Part shown: positions 9,047 to 19,134 of the stretch, piece by piece
Layout of the letters: every line of letters begins with the position of its first letter
How positions within the stretch are numbered: position 1 is the first letter of the stretch
Assembly (NCBI GenBank): GCA_963700375.1
Contig: CAVOXF010000002.1
Location: forward strand, 124,001 to 188,000
DNA from: JAHEEL01 sp963700375
GTDB lineage: Bacteria > Actinomycetota > Acidimicrobiia > Spongiisociales > UBA5794
Reading direction: 5' to 3'
DNA: 64,000 nt
Notes under the pieces: generated by a model
The model's database searches: none
What the model was told of the DNA's origin: nothing
What the model saw: only the letters and a program-made list of their open reading frames with translations
Program-made: the position numbers and the translations under genes

Positions 9047-10657
9047 ATGTACGCCGTCAATCTCGATCTCATGGCGAAGCTCGAGCTGGCGCGCGGGAGT
9101 CTCGCCGGCAAGACGGCGCTGATCACCGGCGGTGCACGCGGTATCGGCGAGGGCCTCGCGTGGACACTCGCCAAGCTTGGCGCTCAGGTTGTCATCGTCG
9201 ACGTGCTGCTCGAGGGCCAAGCCGTGGCTGACCAGATTCAGAAGAACGGCGGGCGCGCTCGCTTCGTCCGATGCGACTTGAGCGACGTCGATGAACTCAT
9301 GGCGATGCTTCCCGATGCCATCGCTGCGTTCGGCCAGATCGACATTCTCGTCAACAATGCGTTGCATTTGAGCGCCGCACCGATCGTCGACTTCCCGCTC
9401 GACGAGTTCGAGAAGACCTTTGCCACCAACGCCCGCGCACCGTTCCTGCTCATCAAACATCTCCTGCCGGGGATGCTGGAACGCGGCAGCGGTGTCGTGG
9501 TGAACATGATCGCCTACGAGGGATCACCCATGTCGACCGCCTACTCGGGTACAAAGATGGCGTTGCGTTCGATGGCGTTCACGGCCGCCCGGGAGATCGG
9601 AAATGGCGCCGGCGTGTCGATCTTCTCCTTTGTACCCGGCATCGTCGACACGCCGCTGATTCGCGACGTCGTCCTGCCGCAATCGGCAGCGCTTCTCGGC
9701 CTCACCGAAGCACAGGTGCTGGAGGTGGTCGCTCACAACCCCGGCTATCCCGGACTGATGCCGGTGGACCACTGTGCCACGGCTCTCGCGTATGCGATCG
9801 TTCACACGTCCGAGTACCACGCGCAGGTTGCCGACCCATTCGAACCGCTCGATCGCGTCGGTGTGATCGAGATGCCCGCTTCGATCCCGGCGAAGCTGCC
9901 GAGGGGTTGGACGTCGACGGACCGCAGTCCGGTCTCTACATCAAGCAGTACCTCGGCGATGTGACGTCGCTCAACAAGGACCTCGAGCACCGCATCGAGG
10001 TGCGCACCAGGGAGCTGGAGGAGGCCCGGCGCCGTTCGGAGGAGTTGCTCCTCAGTATCCTTCCGTTGCCCATCGCCAAGCGGCTCGAGGCCGGTGAGGG
10101 CATGATCGCCGACCGTCTTCGGCGATGTGACCGTCCTGTTCGCCGACATCGTCGGGTTCACCCCGATGTCTGCACACCTGGCACCGGAAGATGTTGTCGA
10201 ACTGCTCGACGCTGTCTTCACGGAGTTCGACAAGATCGCCACCTACTACGAACTCGAGAAGATAAAGACCATCGGTGACTGCTACATGGCGGTGGGCGGG
10301 ATACCAGAGCCTCGAGAGGACCACGCCGAGCGGGTGGCTGGTGCGGCGCTCGACATGTTGCCGGCGCTCGCGAACCTCGGAAGGCAGCTCGATCTGCCAC
10401 TATCGGTGCGCATTGGCCTGCATTCGGGAGACGTGGTCGCCGGTGTGATCGGCCGGCAGAAGTTCATCTACGACCTGTGGGGTGACACCGTCAACACGGC
10501 GAGTCGCATGGAATCCCAGGGACTCGGGGATCGCATCCAGTGCACCGACGCCGTTCGCACGCTGTTGGAGTATCGGTACGAGTTCGAGCCTCGCGGCGAC
10601 GTTGAGATCAAAGGCAAGGGGACGATGCAGACGTACTTCCTGGTGGGAGCCAAGTAG
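9047..10657 (+). pseudogene. SDR-adenylate cyclase fusion gene with two frameshifts
   Basis: Three in-order segments make one protein. The first is an SDR with TGGARGIGEG, LVNNALHLSA and active-site AYSGTK, ending out of frame at 9964. The second is a coiled signalling helix (9907-10116; RTRELEEARRRSEELLLSIL). The third is a class III nucleotidyl cyclase (10127-10657) with the metal-binding LFADIVGFT, the adenine-specifying Lys of KTIGDCYMAVGG and LWGDTVNTASRM. The frame slips near 9870-9885 and again at 10116, where removing one T restores DRFGDVTVLFADI. The two shifts cancel. The intact product would be a soluble cAMP-making enzyme with an SDR sensor-like domain. Sequencing error is possible, since all motifs are intact. 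Confidence 0.75.
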
Positions 10658-10703
10658 CGAGGGCGCACCGGCGCCGATCACGTACTGCGTCGCATGGGGC
10701 ACA

Positions 10704-11582
10704 ATGGCCGAGATGGCGTCCACCGTCTTCCTCATCACCGGTGCTGCGGGCTACCTCGGCCGACGACTGGTCGCTGCGGCTGAGCCGCATGGTCCGGTCT
10801 TCGCGGCCGTGCACGGTCCCGTCCCAGGGAGTGCGGAAGAGCGGGTCGTAGCTATCGATGTGACCGATCGGGATGCTGTCCTGCGAGCCTTCCGAAAGGT
10901 CCGCCCTGCGGTGGTCATCCATGCTGCGGCGATCAACCCGGGCCAGGGTGACGACGACCTCATGTGGCGGGTCAATGCCGACGGATCACGCCATGTTGCC
11001 GCAGCATCGCGCGCCGTCGGAGCCCGACTCATTGCGATCTCGACCGACCTCGTGCACGACGGGCGCGGTGCACCGTACGACGACGACCATCCACCGAAGC
11101 CGGTCAACGCCTACGGTCGCTCCAAAGCAGCCGGGGAGGTGGCGGTCCGAACGGTCGATCCGGGTGCGGCCGTCGTGCGAACCAGCCTGATGTACGGACT
11201 CGACGAGATGGACCGAGGAACCGCGAGCTTCGCCGAACGGATCGCCCGCCGCGAGCCACAGATCCTGTTCACCGACGTCCTCCGCAACCCCATCAACGTC
11301 GACACCCTCGCCGATGCCGTCGTGCGCGTCGCTGCAACCGACTATGTCGGTACTCTCAACGTGGCCGGGAGGCAGGCGCTCTCTCGCGCTGCGTTCGGCC
11401 GACGAATGCTGCGCTACTGGCAGGTCCCTGTGGGCGATCTCCTTCAATCGGGTCTTGCCGCCGACGTGTCGGAGTCGATCCCGCTCGACCTCCGGCTGTC
11501 CGTCGATCGCGCCGAGGAGCTGCTGGGCATTTCGCTTCTCGGCGTTGACGACGTGATGAGGGCCGCTCCGTCCGTCGGGTAG
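10704..11582 (+). CDS. NAD-dependent epimerase / dTDP-4-dehydrorhamnose reductase-like (RmlD family)
   Basis: A 292-residue extended SDR. The nucleotide site GAAGYLGRRL is at the N-terminus, followed by VVIHAAAINPG, a serine in LIAISTDLVHDG and the catalytic YGRSK near residue 139. The order and the late PINVDTLADAVV segment fit the RmlD substrate-binding family, which reduces nucleotide-activated 4-keto sugars; some members instead bind methionine adenosyltransferase. Starts at 10704 and 10713 are both in frame. No rhamnose genes lie nearby, so the substrate remains open. Confidence 0.75.
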   Translation: MAEMASTVFLITGAAGYLGRRLVAAAEPHGPVFAAVHGPVPGSAEERVVAIDVTDRDAVLRAFRKVRPAVVIHAAAINPGQGDDDLMWRVNADGSRHVAAASRAVGARLIAISTDLVHDGRGAPYDDDHPPKPVNAYGRSKAAGEVAVRTVDPGAAVVRTSLMYGLDEMDRGTASFAERIARREPQILFTDVLRNPINVDTLADAVVRVAATDYVGTLNVAGRQALSRAAFGRRMLRYWQVPVGDLLQSGLAADVSESIPLDLRLSVDRAEELLGISLLGVDDVMRAAPSVG

Positions 11583-11720
11583 CCGACGAGCCCTGCATGG
11601 GCGCCCTCGCGCGTTCGCATCTGGTGCTGCTCACGATCCGGGCATCGCTACATTCTGTGCACGGCCAGTCCCGAACTGCCCCGACAGGATCAATCCAGCC
11701 CAACCTCTCCAGGAGGTCAT

Positions 11721-14135
11721 GTGACGTCCCAACCGCTCGCGCCCTTCCTCGAACTGCGCTCCTCGGCGAGTGCGGCGGCGATCGGCGACGGCGGAACAGA
11801 CACCTGTGCGGCGTTGACGGCGGCACTTGACGCCGGCATAGGGCGACTCGGCTCAGAATTCGGTTCGGGGGCGGCCGTGGTCGCCCTCGGTGGTTACGGC
11901 CGTCGGGAGCAGTGCATCTGGTCGGACGTCGACCTGATGATTCTTCACCACAAGCGGGAGACCGAACCGCTGGTCCAGGCCGTCTTCTACCCGCTGTGGG
12001 ACGCCAACCTGAAGGTCGGCCATGCCGTGAGAACCGTCCAGGAGTGCCGGGCGGCGGGCCGAGAGGACCTCGAGACCCTCACCTCTCTCCTGTCGGCACG
12101 TCTGGTGGTCGGGGATGCTGAACTGTTCGGAGAGTTTGAGCGGGCGCTCGGTGAGGTTCTCAGGGAGCGGGCCCTCGCCCCTCGTCTTGCCGACCTCGAA
12201 CGAGGTCGGCGCCGCGCTGAGCCCTATCCGGTGATGGCCGCGGATATCAAGGCGGGGAGGGGAGCGCTGCGAACCCATGAGGGCTTCTGGTGGGAGCGCC
12301 GGCGGGCAGCATTGATCGGCCTGAGCTACCCAGCTGAGACTGCCGAGGAGCGTGAAGCCAAAGCGGTGCTCTTGTCGGTTCGCAACGCTCTCCACGCTGC
12401 TGCGGGCCGTCCCAACGATCGGTTCCTCGTCGACCTGCGGGAACCTGCGGCACTATGGCTCGGGACCGATGTTCAGTCGCTTGCGATATCGCTCACCTCG
12501 GCGCTCCATGTCGGCGACCGACTGGCCGACCGCCGCTGGCCGGAACTCCACACCGAGCCCGAGTCGACGAGCGGACTGGGACGCAGGGTCTTCGGTGCGA
12601 TCCGAACCCGCTTCTCCTCATCCGACACGCAGGTCAACGGCGATGGGTCGGAGCGTGTTCTCGCCATCGCCGTCCGGGCCGCCGGCCGCCCGGAGGGAGC
12701 CTGGCTCGACCCGGTTGAAGAAGAAGTGATCCGGACGGCCCCACCCATGGTGTGGACCGCAGACGACCGGACAGCGTTTGTGACGCTGCTGTCAGCTGGC
12801 GGCCGCGGCCGGACGATCTTCGGGCTACTCGAAGAGCTGGGATGGGTTGACCGCGAATTCCCCGAGTGGACTGCGGTAGCGACCGCCCCCCAACTTGCCC
12901 CGTTCCATGCTCACCCCAGCGGCTCGCACATGTGGCGTGCCGTCGACGAGATGCAGGCGATCATCGAAGCTGATGGCGAAACCGCCGAGATCGTCGATGA
13001 GATCGGATCGACCGAGGAGTTGCTGCTCGCCGCGTTCTTGCACGACATCGGCAAGGCCCGTGGGGGAAGGCACGAGATCGTGGGAGCCGAACTCGCCGCC
13101 ACGTTCCTCCGACGCTCCGGATTCGGACCGTCCACCGTGGCTGCCGTCGTCAACGCGATCCGGCACCACCTCCTCCTTGCGGAGACCGCAACCCGGCGCG
13201 ACATCGCCGATCCGTCCGTGATTGACGAGGTCGCTGTGGCCATCGAGGAACTGCGCCAACTCCAACTGCTCTATCTCCTGACGATCGCCGACCTACGGGC
13301 GACCGGTTCGACGATGTGGAATGACTGGAGGTCCACGTTGCTCGGTCGGCTCTACCGCAAGGTCGCCCGGGCGCTCGAGACGGGTGAGACGGTTCGCGCC
13401 ACTCCCGACATCGAGTCGATCGTGGATGCTGCCGGGGGCCGGTTCGCCCGACGGCTCATCGAAGAGCACGTCGACGCCATGCCGGGGGACTACCTCGATA
13501 CGACGTCCCCGCGCGAGGTCGTGTGGCATCTCGACGTCGTTTCCGAGTTCGACGGCGCCGGTCATGTATCGGTGGATCCTCGCAATATGGAGCGGATTCT
13601 CGTAGCCGGCAAGGACCGCGAGGGCTTCCTCCTCGCCGTCAGCCAGGCGTTCACCCGCAACGGCATCGGTGTCATGGATGCTCGCCTCCGCACTCGGTCC
13701 GACGGACTCGCGCTCGACACGTTCCACGTCGCCGATGACCGAACCGGCCAAGCCATCGCACCGGAGCGATGGGCGAGGGTGGCTGAGGATCTGATCGCCG
13801 CGCTCAGCGAGGAGCAGGATCTCCGACCGGCCATCGTCGAGCGGGTCCAGGCCTACCGGCGCCACGACGAAGACCAGAGTCCCGTGGAGGTTCGGACCGA
13901 CCGGCAAGGCCGGGACACCGTCATTGAGGTCCGTGCCCCTGACCGCATCGGACTACTCCTCGACATCGTCGAGGCTCTCCACGACGAGGAGCTCGATGTT
14001 CGCCTCGCCAAGATCGACACGATGGGCGGCCAGGCCCGGGACCTCTTCCACGTGCGCCGATCCGGCATGCCGATCGCGAGCGAATCGGAACTCGCAGCCA
14101 TCAGCTGCCGGATCCGACATCGCATACGAGACTGA
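11721..14135 (+). CDS. glnD: PII uridylyltransferase / uridylyl-removing enzyme GlnD
   Basis: An 804-residue nitrogen sensor. The nucleotidyltransferase domain shows GGYGRREQCIWSDVDL (57-72), with the two metal-binding aspartates, and the glutamine-synthetase-adenylyltransferase-like core (VMAADIKAGRGALR). The HD hydrolase domain carries FLHDIGKARGG near residue 438. Two ACT domains follow at about 625-690 and 735-800, the last with VIEVRAPDRIGLLLDIVEAL. The GTG start is set by AGGAGGTC. GlnD adds or removes UMP (in Actinobacteria often AMP) on PII according to glutamine. Its target glnK lies convergently just downstream. Confidence 0.95.
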   Translation: MTSQPLAPFLELRSSASAAAIGDGGTDTCAALTAALDAGIGRLGSEFGSGAAVVALGGYGRREQCIWSDVDLMILHHKRETEPLVQAVFYPLWDANLKVGHAVRTVQECRAAGREDLETLTSLLSARLVVGDAELFGEFERALGEVLRERALAPRLADLERGRRRAEPYPVMAADIKAGRGALRTHEGFWWERRRAALIGLSYPAETAEEREAKAVLLSVRNALHAAAGRPNDRFLVDLREPAALWLGTDVQSLAISLTSALHVGDRLADRRWPELHTEPESTSGLGRRVFGAIRTRFSSSDTQVNGDGSERVLAIAVRAAGRPEGAWLDPVEEEVIRTAPPMVWTADDRTAFVTLLSAGGRGRTIFGLLEELGWVDREFPEWTAVATAPQLAPFHAHPSGSHMWRAVDEMQAIIEADGETAEIVDEIGSTEELLLAAFLHDIGKARGGRHEIVGAELAATFLRRSGFGPSTVAAVVNAIRHHLLLAETATRRDIADPSVIDEVAVAIEELRQLQLLYLLTIADLRATGSTMWNDWRSTLLGRLYRKVARALETGETVRATPDIESIVDAAGGRFARRLIEEHVDAMPGDYLDTTSPREVVWHLDVVSEFDGAGHVSVDPRNMERILVAGKDREGFLLAVSQAFTRNGIGVMDARLRTRSDGLALDTFHVADDRTGQAIAPERWARVAEDLIAALSEEQDLRPAIVERVQAYRRHDEDQSPVEVRTDRQGRDTVIEVRAPDRIGLLLDIVEALHDEELDVRLAKIDTMGGQARDLFHVRRSGMPIASESELAAISCRIRHRIRD

Positions 14136-14164
14136 TCGCACCCAACGTCGGTCGGGTGCGATCA
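14133..14164. terminator. Bidirectional terminator between glnD and glnK
   Basis: TGATCGCACCC (14133-14143) pairs perfectly with GGGTGCGATCA (14154-14164) around a 10-nt loop. The left arm starts with the glnD stop codon. The position between convergent genes suits termination from both sides, though the T-tract is weak. Confidence 0.7.
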
Positions 14165-14241
14165 GCCCTGTGCAGTGTGTGGCTCGGTCCCCGGTCTTCA
14201 GGGGTGTCGAGCCGACGTCGGAATCTCCGGCAATCAGATGG

Positions 14242-14580
14242 TCAGATGGCGTCCTTTCCCTGCTCCCCGGTTCGGATACGAACGACGCTCTCGACCGGGG
14301 TGACCCAGATCTTCCCGTCGCCGATCTTCCCTGAGCTTGCCGTCGTCCGGATGACGTCGGTCGCCATCGACATGTCCAAATCGTCGACCACGATCTCGAG
14401 CTTCACCTTTGGCGTGAAGTCGACCGTGTACTCCGCGCCCCGGTAGGTCTCGGTGTGGCCGCCCTGGCGGCCGAATCCCTTGACCTCGGTGACGGTGACC
14501 GCCTGGATGCCTGCCGTCTTGAGGGCATCGATGACCTCGTCAACCTTGTGCGGTTTGACCACCGCGGTAATCAGCTTCAT
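14242..14580 (-). CDS. glnK: Nitrogen regulatory protein PII (GlnK)
   Basis: A 112-residue trimeric PII signal protein of typical length. The N-terminus MKLITAVVKPHKVDEV is standard. The T-loop has the modifiable tyrosine in TYRGAEYTVDFTPK (Tyr51). The C-terminal signature TASSGKIGDGKIWVTPVE binds ATP/2-oxoglutarate. It lies 14 nt downstream of amt, the amt-glnK pair in which GlnK plugs the ammonium channel when nitrogen is plentiful. GlnD encoded across the hairpin should modify Tyr51. Confidence 0.97.
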   Translation of the reverse strand: MKLITAVVKPHKVDEVIDALKTAGIQAVTVTEVKGFGRQGGHTETYRGAEYTVDFTPKVKLEIVVDDLDMSMATDVIRTTASSGKIGDGKIWVTPVESVVRIRTGEQGKDAI

Positions 14581-14594
14581 GTCTGCTACTCCTC

Positions 14595-15935
14595 TCAGCC
14601 TGTGGCCGGCGCCGTGCTCAGAACGTCAGGACCGTACCCCGGGGCGCCGTGCTCCATCACGTCCAAGCCGGCGACCTCTTCTTCCGGTGGCACCCGGAGG
14701 CCGATCGTCGCCTTGAGGGCCAGGAACAGCAATCCGGAGGTGACCGTCACGAATGCGAACACCGCGACCACCCCGATGGCCTGTGTCAGGAGCTGATCGA
14801 ACCCGCCGCCGTAGAGCAGTCCGCCCTCGGTGGCGAGGAGACCGACCATCAACGTGCCAAACGCCCCGCACACACCGTGCACCGAGATCGCACCGACCGG
14901 GTCGTCGACCTTGCGCTTGTCGAAGAAGAACACCGAGAACACCACGATGATCCCGGCGAGCGCACCGATCAGCCCCGCGCCCCAGTTGGACACGTTGGCG
15001 GTCCCTGCGGTGATGGCGACGAGGCCCGCGAGTGTGCCGTTCCCTGCCATTGCCACATCGGGAAGTCCGGTCTTGAGCCAAACGGTGATCGTGGCGAACA
15101 CCGCGCCGGTTGCTCCTGCAATCAGCGTCGTGAGGGCGATGTAGCCCACGGCTCCGTCGGCCGCGAGTTCCGATCCCGGGTTGAAACCGAACCAGCCGAC
15201 GAAGAGGATGAATACGCCGATGATGGCGAACGGGATCGAATGGCCCGGGATGGCTCTCGATGCGCCGTTCTTGGCGTACTTGCCAATCCGTGGACCGAGG
15301 ATGATCGCACCCATGAGGGCTGCCCAGCCGCCAACGCTGTGGACGATGGTGGAACCCGCGAAGTCGATCATCGGTGTTGACAGGGTCGAGAGCCAGCCTC
15401 CACCCCACAGCCAGTGCACCACGATCGGGTAGATGAGTGCCGTGATCACGAAGCTGTAGACGAAGTAGCTCTTGAACTTCGTGCGCTCGGCCATCGCACC
15501 GGAGACAATCGTCGCCGCGGTTGCAGCGAACGCCACCTGGAAGACGAAGAACGTCGGAAGCGACAAGGTGCCGAAGTAGCCCTCGGTGAAGACACCGGGG
15601 TCCAGGAACCACCCGTCCGTTCCGAAGAGCGCGTTGCCCGGACCGAACGCAATGGCGAAGCCCACCAATGCGAAGGCGATCACGCCGGCGGAGAAGTCCA
15701 TCAGGTTCTTCATCATGATGTTGGCGACGCTCTTCGCTCTCGTCAGGCCCGCCTCCACCAGGGCGAACCCGGCCTGCATGAAGATCACGAGCACAGCGGC
15801 CAGTAGGACCCAGATGTTGTCCAGGGTTGTCTGCACCGCCTCGGCCGTGATCTCATCCTGCGCCATCGCCGGCGCAGCCAGCAGGAGCGTCGAAACGCTC
15901 GCTGCGACGCCCACGATCAGCAATCTCCGCTTCAT
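14595..15935 (-). CDS. amt: Ammonium transporter Amt
   Basis: A 446-residue membrane channel. The start ATG at 15935 follows AAGGAGG and opens a signal peptide (MKRRLLIVGVAASVSTLLLA then APAMA). Eleven membrane helices follow. Family marks include MQAGFALVEAGLTRAKS, DFAGSTIVHSVGGWAAL with a pore histidine, and GAISVHGVCGAFGTLM with the second. Upstream in-frame codons are open but would spoil the signal peptide. It forms an operon with glnK and is expected to be induced by nitrogen limitation. Confidence 0.97.
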   Translation of the reverse strand: MKRRLLIVGVAASVSTLLLAAPAMAQDEITAEAVQTTLDNIWVLLAAVLVIFMQAGFALVEAGLTRAKSVANIMMKNLMDFSAGVIAFALVGFAIAFGPGNALFGTDGWFLDPGVFTEGYFGTLSLPTFFVFQVAFAATAATIVSGAMAERTKFKSYFVYSFVITALIYPIVVHWLWGGGWLSTLSTPMIDFAGSTIVHSVGGWAALMGAIILGPRIGKYAKNGASRAIPGHSIPFAIIGVFILFVGWFGFNPGSELAADGAVGYIALTTLIAGATGAVFATITVWLKTGLPDVAMAGNGTLAGLVAITAGTANVSNWGAGLIGALAGIIVVFSVFFFDKRKVDDPVGAISVHGVCGAFGTLMVGLLATEGGLLYGGGFDQLLTQAIGVVAVFAFVTVTSGLLFLALKATIGLRVPPEEEVAGLDVMEHGAPGYGPDVLSTAPATG

Positions 15936-16153
15936 TGGTTGCCTCCTTCGCCCTTGCTTTCCGTTTGAGTTCCTGAATGACAGGATCCGGCGTCCGAGCA
16001 CGACCGGATGTTGCGGCAAGCTACGAGAGGCGCGTTTCAGCTCTGTTTCGTCGTCGTGAACGCTCAGGGAAGCGGGACAAGGTGCCCCGGGCCCGGGCGG
16101 TTGCCCGGAAGAACACAGGACCGGTCGTTACCCATCTGGGCTGAGCGAGCACC

Positions 16154-17665
16154 TCACGCCGGGGCCGTCGCCTGATCCTGAAGGGGCTCGGTTTGGGCAA
16201 CCTGTACCCGGTCGCCTCCTGCGTGCTTCGCCTCGTACATCGCCGCGTCTGCTGAGCGAAGCAACTCGGTCATGTCGGTGCCGTGATCCGGATACACAGC
16301 GACCCCGACCGTGAGCGTGACCGGGCTCAAGACCGAACCTTCGTGAGCGATGTTGAACCGTTTCGCAGCCCGACGTATCTCCTCCGCCCGCTGCCGCGTG
16401 ACATCGAGTGAGCTCTCGGGCAGGAGGACCACGAATTCGTCACCTCCGTACCGGCAAGCGGCGTCTCCTTCCCGGGTGACGGCGTGGAGCAGGGCACCGA
16501 GTTCACACAGCAACGCGTCGCCCCCGGCGTGCCCGAACGTGTCGTTGAACTCCTTGAACCGGTCCACGTCGAGCATCATCAGCCCGACAGGTTTCCGGCT
16601 GCGGACGGAGCGGCCGATCTCGCGCTCGAGGGTCACCTCCATGTAGCGAAGGTTGAACAAGCCCGTGAGCGGGTCCCGGATCGATTGTTCACGGAGGGAT
16701 TCGCGGAGTCGGATGTTCGCGAGGGCCAACCCGAGATGCTCGCAAACCGACACCGCCAGTGCCTCGCTTGCCGCTCTCGAGGGTGGCGTACTCGAGAGGC
16801 TCGAAGTCGCGGAATCGGCAAGTACGAGGAGGCCGGTCTCGTGCCCTTGAGCGATGAGGGGAACGCACAGGAGCGCTTTCACCCCGTCGGCCGCGTGCGG
16901 GCAGCGAGGGGAGTGGTTGGGGATGAGGCTTCCGTGACGCTTCCCGCGGCGAATGGCCCAGCAACTCTCAGGTGCGAACACCTGGTCACCCGTGGCGTCG
17001 TGGCCCCAGGAGCTCATCGCTTCCACCACGGCCCCGGATTCGCTCTGCAAGAAGAACCCGCCAGACAAGGTGCCGAAGAGACGCTGGCAGAAGCTCGCAG
17101 CGACTTCGAACACTTCGCTCGAGGACTCGGCAGCCTGGAGATACTCCACCATCTCCCCGATGATGATCAATTCCTGGTTTCTGCGTGCCAACTCCATTTC
17201 CATGCGAACATGCCCGGTCACATCTCGCCACACGACCGCGAGCCCATCGCCGACTCTTTCGGCACGAACCTCGAAGGCGCGTGCGATTCGCTCACCGTCT
17301 CCTTCGGAGTGCGCATACTCCAGCGACTGGGTAGCCAGCGGTTCCCCGGTCTCTACTACGTGGCAAAACTCGTCGAACAGATCTCGCCCGTGGCGTTCCG
17401 CGAGAGTCTCTGCCGGGCCTTCGTCAACGCCGGCCGGCAGGGCCGATTCCGTGACGGCACGTGCTCGCTCGTTTGCGTAGTCCAGGCGGAACTCAACGAT
17501 CCTGCCTGAGCCGTCCCGGAGTGAGGTGAATGCAGCGAACGCGTCGAGGAGGTGCTCGAACGAGTGCCGGATGCGATCCGCCGTCCCGGGGGACAGCAGC
17601 GCGGGCCCATCACCGGTGATGTCGATGACGGAGTTCCTCGGGGTGGATCGCTCGCTGACTGACAT
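16154..17665 (-). CDS. Diguanylate cyclase with PAS-like and GAF sensor domains
   Basis: About 503 residues. A PAS-like domain (roughly 20-140) is followed by a GAF domain (about 175-325). The GGDEF domain (about 345-500) has the intact active site RYGGDEF (GGDEF at 407-411) and the product-inhibition I-site REGD (398-401), so the enzyme should make c-di-GMP and be feedback-controlled. No membrane helix is visible, so sensing is cytosolic. The ATG at 17665 has GGAG nine bases upstream. The frame stays open to 17812, and a GTG further up is possible. Confidence 0.88.
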   Translation of the reverse strand: MSVSERSTPRNSVIDITGDGPALLSPGTADRIRHSFEHLLDAFAAFTSLRDGSGRIVEFRLDYANERARAVTESALPAGVDEGPAETLAERHGRDLFDEFCHVVETGEPLATQSLEYAHSEGDGERIARAFEVRAERVGDGLAVVWRDVTGHVRMEMELARRNQELIIIGEMVEYLQAAESSSEVFEVAASFCQRLFGTLSGGFFLQSESGAVVEAMSSWGHDATGDQVFAPESCWAIRRGKRHGSLIPNHSPRCPHAADGVKALLCVPLIAQGHETGLLVLADSATSSLSSTPPSRAASEALAVSVCEHLGLALANIRLRESLREQSIRDPLTGLFNLRYMEVTLEREIGRSVRSRKPVGLMMLDVDRFKEFNDTFGHAGGDALLCELGALLHAVTREGDAACRYGGDEFVVLLPESSLDVTRQRAEEIRRAAKRFNIAHEGSVLSPVTLTVGVAVYPDHGTDMTELLRSADAAMYEAKHAGGDRVQVAQTEPLQDQATAPA

Positions 17666-17861
17666 CGAAGATCGCTCCGCGTTCACCACTGACGCTAGCG
17701 ACGATTCCTCCTGGCGGTGTGAATGATTCGGGGCCGGCCGCGGCATCGTGACCGACTGCACGTTGAAGCTCGGAGGTACCTGCGGACGCTTCGGACGCGT
17801 CCGGACGCGCAACGACCCATCCCGAGACCGCCCGGAAGATGCTCGCGCCTAGGGTGGCGGC

Positions 17862-18671
17862 ATGCGGGTTGGGATTCTTCATCCAGGGGCCATGGGGGCC
17901 GCTCTTGCGGGTGTCGCGACGGTCCCGGTCATGTGGGCCAGCGAGGGTCGGTCGGCCGAGACCGTAGATCGAGCGAACCGTTACGGGCTCATGGACCGGG
18001 GCACCGTGGCCGATCTCGTCGCGGCCTCCGACATCCTGATCTCTGTGTGTCCTCCGCATGCCGCAACGGACGTAGCGACCCACGTGGAGCGCCTCGGGTT
18101 CGAAGGTCTCTACGTCGACGCGAACGCCATCGCCCCTGCCACCGTGCGCTCCATCGCCGACCGCTTCGAGCGGTTCGTCGACGGTGGAATCATCGGCGGT
18201 CCACCAACCGAAGCCGGGGAGACCCGGCTGTATCTCACAGGGCGTGAGGCCGAGTCGGTTGCTGCCCTGTGGGCCGGATCAACCCTCGACGCACGCGTCC
18301 TCGACGGAGCAATCGGATCTGCTTCGGCCCTCAAGGCCGCATACGCGGGCTGGACCAAGGGGAGCACTGCCCTGCTGCTCGCCGTCCGGGCCTATGCCGA
18401 AGCCAACGCCCTCGGGGACGATCTCGTTGCCGAATGGGAGCTGTCCATTCCCGGTCTCGCCGACCGGGTCGACCGAACGACCGGCCGTATCGGGCGAAAG
18501 GCGTGGCGGTTCGAAGGAGAGATGGCGGAGATCGCGGCAGCCATGGAAGATGTTGGCTTGCCCGCCGGATTCCACGATGCCGCACGGGAGATCTACCGCC
18601 GCCTCTCCGACCTCAAGGGATCGGACGGCGACACCGTCGAAGACGTGAACCGCAGACTCCTCGACTCGTAG
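17862..18671 (+). CDS. NAD(P)-binding 6-phosphogluconate-dehydrogenase-like protein (DUF1932)
   Basis: A 269-residue two-domain protein. The N-terminal Rossmann domain starts with VGILHPGAMGAALAG and has the conserved VDANAIAP and GGIIGGPP stretches. The C-terminal part (about 180-255) matches the DUF1932 helical domain found in putative phosphogluconate or hydroxyacid dehydrogenases. The Lys of ASALKAAYAGWTKG takes the place of the catalytic lysine. The substrate is not known. It is a single gene between the divergent GGDEF gene and decayed genes. Confidence 0.8.
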   Translation: MRVGILHPGAMGAALAGVATVPVMWASEGRSAETVDRANRYGLMDRGTVADLVAASDILISVCPPHAATDVATHVERLGFEGLYVDANAIAPATVRSIADRFERFVDGGIIGGPPTEAGETRLYLTGREAESVAALWAGSTLDARVLDGAIGSASALKAAYAGWTKGSTALLLAVRAYAEANALGDDLVAEWELSIPGLADRVDRTTGRIGRKAWRFEGEMAEIAAAMEDVGLPAGFHDAAREIYRRLSDLKGSDGDTVEDVNRRLLDS

Positions 18672-18693
18672 GTTCCACTTCGGCCGGGTTCGC

Positions 18694-19134
18694 CTACAGA
18701 TCCGACGACCGAAGCAGCGGGATGCCGACGACGGCCCCGGCGGTCAGAACCACCACACCCATTGTTGCCACGGTGGACTGCTCCGAACCCTGGTTGAGGA
18801 GAGAGCCGGCGACGACCACGCCGATGGTCGGCCCCAGGCCCAGGAACACTGCCGAGAAGACCCCCTGTCCGGTTGTGCCCAGCCCCTTGGGAGAGAGTTT
18901 CGCAGCACCCATGACGCCTGCGGCAAGGGGAAGCGAGAACGCGAAACCGTGGAGGAGTTGCGCGGTCAGCGCCCACCCGACCGACGGCACGAGCCCGAGG
19001 ATCACGAGGCGGATCCTGCCGGCCGCGACACCAAGCAGCATCGTTCCTCCGACACCGAGGCGACCGAGCACACGGCCTGCCGAGGAGAACGCGACGATCT
19101 CACTGAGGGTCGCGATCGCAAGCGCCAGCCTCAT
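18694..19134 (-). pseudogene. C-terminal remnant of an MFS transporter
   Basis: Roughly 146 residues read as the last five or so helices of a major-facilitator permease (LALAIATLSEIVAFSSAGRV, ALTAQLLHGFAFSLPLAAGV, GTTGQGVFSAVFLGLGPTIG). The N-terminal half is absent. Upstream the same frame runs through sequence that belongs, in another frame, to the AraC-type relic. A deletion has therefore fused the end of one gene to the middle of another. Confidence 0.7.

Noticed and set aside
7142..9460. Long minus-strand frame opposite the alkyl sulfatase and SDR genes
   Set aside because: Its translation is arginine/valine-rich low-information sequence without motifs. The plus-strand genes are certain.
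16093..16108. CCGGGC-GGTT-GCCCGG hairpin as terminator of the GGDEF gene
   Set aside because: Only 6 bp in very GC-rich sequence with no T-tract. Too easily formed by chance.
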